Positions 56,131 to 64,000 of a stretch of 64,000 nucleotides of DNA are shown here, piece after piece; the stretch's first letter is position 1, and each line of letters starts with the position of its first letter. The translations under genes and the position numbers were made by a program. The notes under the pieces were generated by a model. The model did no database searches, was not told the DNA's origin, and saw only the letters and a list, made by a program, of their open reading frames with translations. The stretch covers positions 26,088,403 through 26,152,402 of the forward strand of contig NC_092878.1 in assembly GCF_028372415.1 (NCBI RefSeq), written 5' to 3'. This DNA is from Notamacropus eugenii. Taxonomy: Eukaryota; Chordata; Mammalia; Diprotodontia; Macropodidae.

Positions 56131-56249
56131 ATAATCCCACCAACTACCCAGATATTGAAAAATGTTTCAAGAGTTACAAATATTGTCTTTCCATGTAGGA
56201 ATGTAAACAGTTCAACTTTAGTAAGTCCCTTATGATTTCTCTTTCCTGT

Positions 56250-57330
56250 TTACCTTTTCATTCTTCTCTTGATTCTTGTGTTTGAAAGTCAAATTTTCTT
56301 TTCAGCTCTGGTCTTTTCATCAAGAATGCTTGAAAGTCTTCTATTTCATTGAAAGATCATTTTCCCCCTAAAGTATTATACTCATTTTTGCTGGTAGGTG
56401 ATTCTTGGTTTTAATCCTAGTTCCATTGACTTCTGGAATATCATATTCCACTCCCTTCGATCCCTTAATGTAGAAGCTGCTAGATCTTGTGTTATCCTGA
56501 TTGTATTTCCACAATACCCAAATTATTTCTTTCTAACTGTTTGCAATATTTTCTCCTTGAGCTGGTAACTTTGGAATTTGGTTACAATATTCCTAGGAGT
56601 TACTCTTTTTGGATTTCTTTCAGGAGGTGATTGTGAATTCTTTCAATATTTATTTTGCCCTCTGGTTCTAGAATATCAGGGCAGTTTTTCTTGATAATTT
56701 CATGAAAGATGATGGCTAGGCTCTTTTTTTGATCATGGCTTTCAGGTAGTCCCATAATTTTTAAATTGTCTCTCCTAGATCTATTCCAGGTCACTTGTTT
56801 TTCCAACGAGATATTTCACATTATCTTCCATTTTTTCATTCTTTTGGTTGTGTTTTTGATTTTGATTTCTTGATTTCTCATAAAGTCATTGGCCTCCATC
56901 TGTTCCATTCTAATTTTTAAAGAACCATTTTCTTCAGTGAGCTTTTGAACCTCCTTTTCCATTTGGCTAATTCTGCTTTTTAAAGCCTTCTTCTCCTCAT
57001 TGGCTTTTTGAACCTCTTTTGCCAATTACCTATTTTTCAAGGTGTTATTTTCTTCAGCATTTTTTTGGGTGTCCTTTAGCAGGTTGTTGACTGACTTTTC
57101 ATGATTTTCTTGCATCTCTCTCATTTCTCTTCCCAATTTTTCCTCCACCTCTCTTGCTTGATTGTCAAAATCCTTTTTGAGATCTTCCATGGCCTGAGAC
57201 CATTGAATATTTATTTTGGATGTTTGGGATACAGAAGCCTTGACCTTTATGTCTTTCCCTGATGGTAAAACATTGTTGTTCCTCATCTGAAAGGATGGGA
57301 GAAGATATCTGTTCCCCAAGAAAGTATAGT
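56250..57330 (-). pseudogene. Decayed L1-type ORF1 of HAL1 copy 2
   Basis: Segments in order on the minus strand: KIRLYFLGEQISSPILSDEE, then VSQTSKINIQWSQAMEDLKK, coiled coil AKEVQKANEEKKALKSRISQ, and the RRM part RRDNLKIMGLPESHDQKKSL. They lie in different frames with stops between. About the same length as ORF1 of copy 1, to which most segments are nearly identical. Confidence 0.82.
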
Positions 57331-58382
57331 CTTATTTTTTTTCCCTTTTTTGGGCATTTTCCCAACCAGTTACTTGACTTTTGGTTCCTGTGTCAAGACT
57401 AGAGTATACTCTGGGGATCTGTAAGATCTCAGTTCCTCCAAGGTGGCACAATCAAGCCTGCACACTGGTCTGGGAGCAACCAGAAACTTTTGTGCCCAGA
57501 ACCTGTGAGTAGTAGAGTTTCCTCTCCATAACCACCTGGCCTCCAGTTCCACCAAGCCAGCACTGGGGGCTGAGATTCAGATCAGCTGCTCAATTCCCCT
57601 AGGGGCTTTAGATGGGGGCTGGGCTGCCATTCAGTGTGAGATTAAGATCAGCCGCTCAATGCCCCCAGGAGCTTTAGATGGGGCAGGGCCGCCACACAGG
57701 GCTCAATTCCCCCAGGGGCTTTACGATGAGGCCTTCAACAATGAATGTGGGCTGCTGCTTGCCTAGGGAGCCCCTGCCCACTGCTACCTCTGCTGCCACC
57801 ACCTGAAGCCAGAACTATAGGAACACCCTGCTCCCTTCTCAGCCAGCTGAAAAAACCCTCTCACAGATCTTTGGTGCCTGTGGGTTGAGGGATCTGCACT
57901 GTAGCTGGGAATTCTGTCCCTGAAGCCTGCTTGGTCCTGCTCCTCCTGGTGCCACACAGCCAAGGCTGAACTGGCCTTTGCTCCATGTCTGGTGCGACCT
58001 TTCCCGTCAGCTTTTCAGGTCACCCTAGGCTAGAAATTTCCTCCACTTCGTTGTTCTATGGCTTCTGCTGCAGTAGAATTTGTTGAGAGTCTTTCTTTAC
58101 AGGTATTTTGTGGGCTGTGGGGGAAGAGCTAGGGTATGTGCATCTTTCTACTCCACCATCTTGGCTCCACCCCCATCCCCAAGATAAAAATTATAAAGTG
58201 CTTAGTATAGTACCTGGCCCATAGTTGGTATTTAATGAATGTTTTTTTCCTTCCTACTCTAATTTGTTCAGCCATTCCCCAGTTGTCTTAAAATACAATT
58301 TAAAGAACCCCCCCCCAAAAAAAATTCCGATCGCTCTTCTTTTTCTCCTCCCTTCTCAGAATTTTGACATTTATTTGCAAAT

Positions 58383-58625
58383 CTTCCATTAGAGGCAGCT
58401 AGGGAGTACAGTGAGTAGAGCACTGGCCAAGATTTGAATTTGAGTTCAGATCTAATCTCACTCACTAGTATGTGATCCTGGACAAGCCACATAACCTCAG
58501 TTTGCCTTAGTTTTCTCAACTGCAAAATGGGGATAACAGCTCCTACCTTCCAGAGCAAATGAGATAATAATTGTAAAAGCACTTAGCACAATGTCTGCCA
58601 CATAATAGGTGCTTAATAGATTATT
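58383..58625 (+). mobile_element. Marsupial CORE-type SINE
   Basis: gaggcagctagggagtacag, ctgcaaaatggggataacag and cataataggtgcttaataga. Confidence 0.78.
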
Positions 58626-58629
58626 TTCG

Positions 58630-60000
58630 CCTCTTTCTTAGTTGTCTGTCTTCATCTCCCACACCTGCTTGTTTCCTTGTTGACACTGATGTATTTCTGC
58701 ACAACTCTGAGTATACATTTGGCTCCCTTTGCCCATTTCAGATAAGAGATTTATTGGATGCCCATTCCTCTGACACCTTCCTCCATATTTGTATGTCCTT
58801 TTCACACTCAACATTTATGAGAAATTACAAAATCCCCTTCCCTTCTTCCTATGCTGCTGTATTCCTTCTTTTACTGTCTTCTTTTGTCCTCTCAGAATCA
58901 AACCAATACCCCTATGACCTCTGTTTCTTAATTCTCCCATTATCCTTTGAAAAGATTAATTTCTTCTCCCTTCATTAGAATGTTAGCACTACATCATACA
59001 GTTTCTAATTGTTCAAATAAATTTACCCTTCTAGATTTCTCTTAAGTGTTTGTATTTCAAAGTTTTATTCTTTATCCCTTGCTTCCTTCCAGGTATTGAT
59101 GTAGTCCTTGTGGAAAATCCATTCCTTCTGCTTTAGGTCTCTACTTACAGTCATTATAGAGTTATTCTCCCCTTTGGGGGTGGGGGAGGCAGAGGAATCT
59201 CTTGTATCTACAACAGCTTTTTATGCTGGTCTAGGTCTTCCTTGGTTTGCCCATCTCTTTAGTTTTAATGCTTGCTTTTAGGCTTTGTGCCAAGACCAGG
59301 CTCCATGTTTGGGTTGTTATTAGTTTTACTTGGTCTTACCTTGTATCACCTGGGTTCATGTGCTGACCCCAACATCCTTGTGTTAGGCCTCCCTGGATCT
59401 TTGAGATTCAGAGCACTACATCTTCTATGCTCTCCAAAGCATCTCAGGACAAAGAGATAGGGATCTCAGAGCCCCTGAATGTGGGGTCTGGGGGCTGAGT
59501 TTGAGTACCTGTTTACCATCGTGGCCAATCCCTGTCTGTCCCTACCCCTTCCAAGGTCCCAGGCTACTTATGTCTCTGCTTGCCTTGGGAGGTTACCAAT
59601 TTGGTTGCCTGTACTGGGGCTGGCTTTGTTTGTGGCCGCCTTTTCCCATCTGGTAAATTGTTCAGTACTTATTCTTGGCCAAGATACTGCTAAAATCAAA
59701 TCTGTTCTTCCTATGGGGGAATTTAGTTCATGAAACAATGTAGGAAAAAATATCTAAAGAAATGACTTGATTTGGAATCTTTGACCTTGGCTCCCCATCC
59801 TTCTCTTAGTGGTGGAAATAAGAACACTTGACCTGTTCATATCTTAGTAGAGAGTGGTTTCTTTGGCTCAGGTTAACTCCCAGGTTTTGCCAGAGTTAAA
59901 TTGTTTAAGCCTTATTTTCCATTGTAAAGTTTAGTTGCTTCTTTCACTGTCTTATTGAGTGGGTGTTGCAAGAGTGGGTGATGCAAGAATGGGTCCCCTC
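58630..60000. other. Unclassified stretch
   Basis: Two short plus-strand frames (59272-59460 and 59479-59733) resemble nothing I know, and there is no splice or family evidence for a gene. The sequence may be an old repeat. Confidence 0.3.
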
Positions 60001-60004
60001 AGAA

Positions 60005-60150
60005 AAGCTAAAAAAGATAGGATCATATTTTTGGGCCTGGAAGGGATCTTAGAGGCATCTAAGGTCTCATGTTATAGATGATCTCATTTTATAAATGAGA
60101 AAAATGAAATGGAGAGGTTAAGACTGGCCCATGGTCACAGCAAGTGTCAG
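60005..60150 (+). mobile_element. MIR/THER-type SINE
   Basis: cattttataaatgagaaaaa and gactggcccatggtcacagc. Confidence 0.6.
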
Positions 60151-60242
60151 GCACATTTTACTTAGATTTTTCTGATTAAAACTAGTACCCAGCTATATAT
60201 AAGAATTATTCGTTTCTTTCCCACAGTCCTTTTGTGTTTGTG

Positions 60243-60267
60243 CGTGTGTGTGTGTGTGTGTGTGTGT
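60243..60267. repeat. (GT)n microsatellite
   Basis: About 12 GT units. Confidence 0.9.
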
Positions 60268-61019
60268 ACATATTTCATTGGTGTAGACAACAACTTTGCT
60301 TTACCATAGCAAATCTGCATCAATTCTGGTACCTAGTCTTAGGTAGCAAGAGGTTGAATGTTTACACAGCCAGTTTGTATCAAAGTGGGACCCAGAAAGG
60401 ATTTTCTGGAATCAAATTTGGTTCTCTGTCCACTATGTCACACTGTCTTTCACCACAAACATTTTTCAGTCTTCACTAGAGGTGAATCAGAAAATAGTAA
60501 CAGATTGCAGTATCAGGAACCAATCATTACAAACTCACCTGCTGTTAGATACTCACTATACAAAACTATTATTTCTACCCATATAACTAAATGCATGGTT
60601 CCTTTGGGACAAATGTGACTCTGAAAAGTGAAGATGTTTATTTTTTAATTAAGACTGCATTGGACTGTTTCTAGGTTGCCCACCAGAAGGATGTAGAAAA
60701 GCTTAACATGAGGCTTTCACATGGTTACAGGTGAAATGGTCTTTAAGCTGTCACCTGGATTTAGCAAAGCTGGGAAGAAAGCGGTTCTTTCTTATCCTGT
60801 TGAATATAAGAGGGAAGAATTCCAGCTTGATTCTAGTAATTCTAATGTAATTAGAGCTTATCTGAGACTCCTCTGTCCTGAGGAAGTTGTCCCAGAAAGA
60901 CACTTCATCTGAGCAAATTAATGGCCTGCTTTTTTTTTTTTTAACCACAAGGTCAGCTGACCAAAAGAAGTATTCCTAGAATTCAGTACATGATTGTTTC
61001 ATAATCTCTTAGACCTTAG

Positions 61020-61580
61020 TTTTCCCAATTAATAAAAGTGAAGGACATCAACAGGCAGTTTTTATAGGAAGAAATCCAAACTTTGAATATCCATATGGAA
61101 AAATGCTCTGAGTCACTAATTAGAGAAATGGAAACTAAAGCAAGCCTGAGGTTCCACTTCAAGACAAAATTAACAAAAAAAAGAAAAAAAATAAATGTTG
61201 GAGGGGCTGCAGGAAAACAGGCACATTAATGTTTTGTTGATAGAGCTATAAATTGGTACAGCCATTCTGGAAAGTAATATGGAACTATGAACAAAAGTTT
61301 ACTAAACTGTACTTTAGTGAACGTTCACTCATCGTTATTAGGTTCATACCCCAAAGAAATCAAAGAAAGAGGAAAAATAATCATAGCAGCTCTTTCTGTC
61401 ATGCCAAAAAATTGGAAAGTGAGGGGATGCCCATTGCTTGGACAGTGGCTGAACAGGGTATGGAATATGTAATAGAATGCTACTGTACCATAAAAAAATG
61501 AGAAGGGGAACAATATCAGAGACATCTGGGAAGACTTGTATGAACTGATGCAGAATGTAATGAGCAGAGCTAGCAGGAAC
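61020..61580 (+). mobile_element. L1 ORF2 end fragment
   Basis: catcaacaggcagtttttat, ggtacagccattctggaaag and gaggggatgcccattgcttg, then the 3' UTR start cagaatgtaatgagcagagc. Truncated and shifted. Confidence 0.78.
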
Positions 61581-61785
61581 AGATGTTAGAGCAGTAGACC
61601 TAGAGTCGGGAGGACCTGAGTTCTAGTCTTACCTCAGATACTTACTAGCTGTTTGAGCCCGAGCAAGTCAAAAACCTCTCTGTGCTTCAGTTTCCTCTTC
61701 TGTAAAATGAAGATAATAATAGCACCTACCTCCCAGGGTTATTACGAGAATCAAATGAGATAACAGATATAGTTTGCAAATTTTT
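61580..61785 (+). mobile_element. Marsupial MAR1/MIR-type SINE
   Basis: gagtcgggaggacctgagtt, cttactagctgtttgagccc and tcaaatgagataacagatat. Confidence 0.82.
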
Positions 61786-61959
61786 TTTTAATCCTGAAGT
61801 TCCTACGATGTATCTATCAGGCACAAAGATAAAAATAACTTTGTTATTCAGACAGAGGCTAAAATCAAAATTCAGGCATCTACTCAAAATTAATCCTAGG
61901 TAATTTGGGAGTTAAGGTACTAGGCAATCAAGAAAAGCCTCATGTAGAAATGGGTGTTT

Positions 61960-62320
61960 GACCTATAGTATTCCTGGGAGTTTTCATTTGGTGGATTCTT
62001 TTGATTTCTGTTTTACCTTTTGGATCCAAGACATAATGGTAGTTTTCCTTTCTAATTTCTTGAAATATGATATCTAGGTTCTTTTTTAAAATCGATATTT
62101 CTTAAATCATCTCTCAGTCTTTTTTCAGGTCAGTTGTTTTTCCAATGAGATGTTTCACTTCTATTTTTTTCCTTCTTTTGACTTTGTTTCTTGAAGTCTC
62201 ATAGAGTTAACATCTTCGATTTGCCCAATTCTAATTTTAAAGGAATTTTTCTTCAGTGAGCTTTTGTACCTCTTTTTCCATCTGACCAGTTCTGGTTTTT
62301 TGTTTGATTGATTTATTTGA
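61960..62320 (-). mobile_element. L1/HAL1 ORF1 fragment
   Basis: Antisense ORF1: ttctttctaatttcttgaaa-like text, gtttttccaatgagatgttt and cttcagtgagcttttgtacc, parallel to the ORF1 regions at 18145 and 56250. Old. Confidence 0.65.
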
Positions 62321-62339
62321 GTTTTGGGGTTATTTTTGC

Positions 62340-64000
62340 ATTTCAGTAGACTTATTGAAAGATCACTTTCTAAGTACTAGAACATAATGGGAATGTGTTA
62401 AGTTACTTCAGCCAACTTAAGTTCAAATTGATGAGTTAGAAAGGAAATTCTTTAGTGAATCAGGTATTTAGAAGTAACTGAAGAGTGCATCTACAAAATG
62501 CTTTACAGAAATGAGACATACTATGGTTCTTTGGTTTATCCTTAAATGGAACATTGTGTTTATTTTCCCCACAACATGATGTCAAAGGGAAATTTGAACT
62601 AGTTATTGTGGAAGTTAAGCTATATATTGCATTGATTAACTATATGCTTTCCAACTAGCCTTAAGTGCTCCAGCTACCATGTAATTAGTCAACTAAATTG
62701 CTACTTACTTGAATCTGAATAGACAACTCACTTTAGTCTCTCTAAGTTGAATTGCTACAGGAGCATTATGACAATAACATATCCCATATGTAATACTTTT
62801 AAATACAAAGCTCCATACTAACAGTCCAGTTTCATACTAACAGTAATCCTTATTTAAAAGCTAAAGAGTATTAGCATCAGAATATATTGCTTTAGAAGGA
62901 CATAACTGAGGTTTCAGATTGGCAAACTATGAGAGTTGTACAATAGAAATTAATTTTTTCTAAGGAACTAAGTATTGAGACAAAAATCATTCTGTATACA
63001 ACTTTTTATATCATATCACTTGTTCCCTAGGATAATGTTGAAGATCACTTAAATTTAAGATGTCTGTCTATAACTTTAAGAGAATTTATAGTCAAATGTA
63101 AATGAAAAAATAATACCAAACAAAAATAAATCTGTATAATTATTGAATTATCTAGTTGTGTAAGGCTCTAACAAGGTTGTTTATATTGCCTCCAAGACTA
63201 GTAACCCTGACTATACTAAAGTGCATCATATCATTTTTCTGAAGTTGATCTGTTTTGATGTGAACTTGCATCACAATTCAATTATCAATTAAAGTCAATC
63301 AGACCTTGCCATCCATACTATCTATAACTGGTATAGTGATCCCGATGCTACTAGATTGAATCAATATTGACCATCAATTCACAGTATAGTCCCCATCCTT
63401 ATTCTACATTAGGGTTTCATATTTGAGTTTTAGTTTTTACAAACATGCTTCAAAGAGGATCATAATTTAGTCCTGAACACATTTCCAATTGCAGCACTCA
63501 TAATCAATTTCCAACTATAGCCTGTTTTCCCCTCAAGTCTGAAAAACATCAATGCTAACCTAGTTGCTGTGTTTCAGGCGTCATAGCTTAAATTCATTCT
63601 AATATTGGAGTCCACAGTTCTGATGTGAAATAAGCCTTCAAAATAGTTGAATTTCTTCACCATAAGAATCCTATTAAGACCCAGCTTCAGGGATTGTTGG
63701 TAGATAAGCAATTTTGTAATAACTGTGCTTCAACTGACATGCAGTCCTCCCAGACACAGTCCACTTCAACTTCTGAACATTTGGTTTAGAGCACTTGTTT
63801 GATGAGTAGTCAGTCAGGCACTTGGCCCTAAGTTCGTTCCACAAGATCAGATCTCTGCAATTTATCTTGGAATGTTTCTGAAGACATTCTACTCCTGCCA
63901 ATTCTATAAATTTCTAAAAATTCTATAGATTTCTGTGCTTGAATTTCCAGTACAATTATAGGCAATGCCAATACAGAAGGTTTTGCTTTAAAAAACAATC
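62340..64000. other. Unclassified AT-rich end of window
   Basis: A 75-codon minus-strand frame (63674-63901, beginning MAGVECLQKHSKINCRDLIL) has protein-like composition, but I cannot name it. It may be part of a retrocopy or chance. The rest shows no feature. Confidence 0.25.

Larger units (their letters stand above)
55276..58184 (-). mobile_element. HAL1 (ORF1-only L1), copy 2
   Basis: Same layout and same 3' UTR family as copy 1: 5' end at ccaccatcttggctccaccc (about 58153-58172), ORF1 in pieces from about 57330 to 56250, then the pyrimidine-rich 3' UTR (plus text aagcattctaattaccacta) to a T run at 55276. No ORF2. Many CpGs of copy 1 are lost here, and ORF1 has several frame changes, so it is older. 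Confidence 0.87.
55080..58250 (+). mobile_element. CORE-type SINE split by HAL1 copy 2
   Basis: The first part, 55080-55275, ends catgaggatcaaatgagata. The missing tail resumes at about 58185 as agataaaaattataaagtgc with gtacctggcccatagttggt. The HAL1 lies between the two parts. Confidence 0.75.

Noticed and set aside
59272-59733. Leu-rich frames resembling a small membrane protein
   Set aside because: No splice sites, family match or start context support a gene; the downstream PAK6 sequence does not match.
50905-64000. Search for PAK6 coding exons, expected downstream by human synteny
   Set aside because: No kinase or CRIB-domain coding sequence found; the gene probably begins beyond the window or has distant 5' non-coding exons.

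Overview
The window is one long intron-rich stretch of a mammalian genome. The repeat content points to a marsupial: CORE-type SINEs beginning cagctaggtggcacagtgga, RTE- and Bov-B-tailed SINEs, marsupial-type L1 3' ends, many L2, MIR and CR1/L3 relics, and L1 relatives that carry ORF1 but no ORF2 (HAL1 type). The species cannot be fixed from the sequence alone.

The one intact host gene is BUB1B (BubR1, mitotic checkpoint) on the plus strand. Nineteen coding exons can be placed by protein similarity and GT/AG junctions with unbroken phase, from 7610 to the stop at 50604. They encode 931 residues and correspond to human exons 5 to 23. Human exons 1 to 4 (first 128 residues, with KEN box 1 and most of the TPR domain) lie upstream. 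Recognisable parts are the end of the TPR domain, a D-box-like segment, the ABBA1-KEN2-ABBA2 cassette, the GLEBS Bub3-binding segment, an internal FSIFDE motif, the KARD/B56 motif and the C-terminal pseudokinase. A polyadenylation signal at 50876 closes the gene.

The introns are built largely from retroelements, often nested. Intron 4 (1-7609) holds an L1 3' part split by a 2.7 kb minus-strand retrocopy with retrovirus-like leader features. Intron 5 has an L2 split by a SINE. Intron 8 has an L1 inside an L1. Intron 9 holds a full-length HAL1 with a perfect 16 bp target duplication and an L2 with two nested insertions. Intron 14 has CR1/L3 relics. Intron 15 holds a processed UNC50 pseudogene, an L2 split by an L1, and an RTE-tailed SINE. 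Intron 17 holds a second, differently built ORF1-only L1. Introns 18 to 22 carry SINE, L2 and MIR copies.

From 50900 to 64000 I see no host coding exon. PAK6, the human downstream neighbour, is not visible. This part holds MIRs, an inverted RTE LINE, a second HAL1 sitting inside a SINE, L1 fragments, and two stretches I cannot classify (58630-60000 and 62340-64000). I found no convincing novel multi-gene system. The most useful observations concern the ORF1-only L1 elements, the shared RTE/SINE tails, the retroposed virus-like leader and several details of BUB1B.
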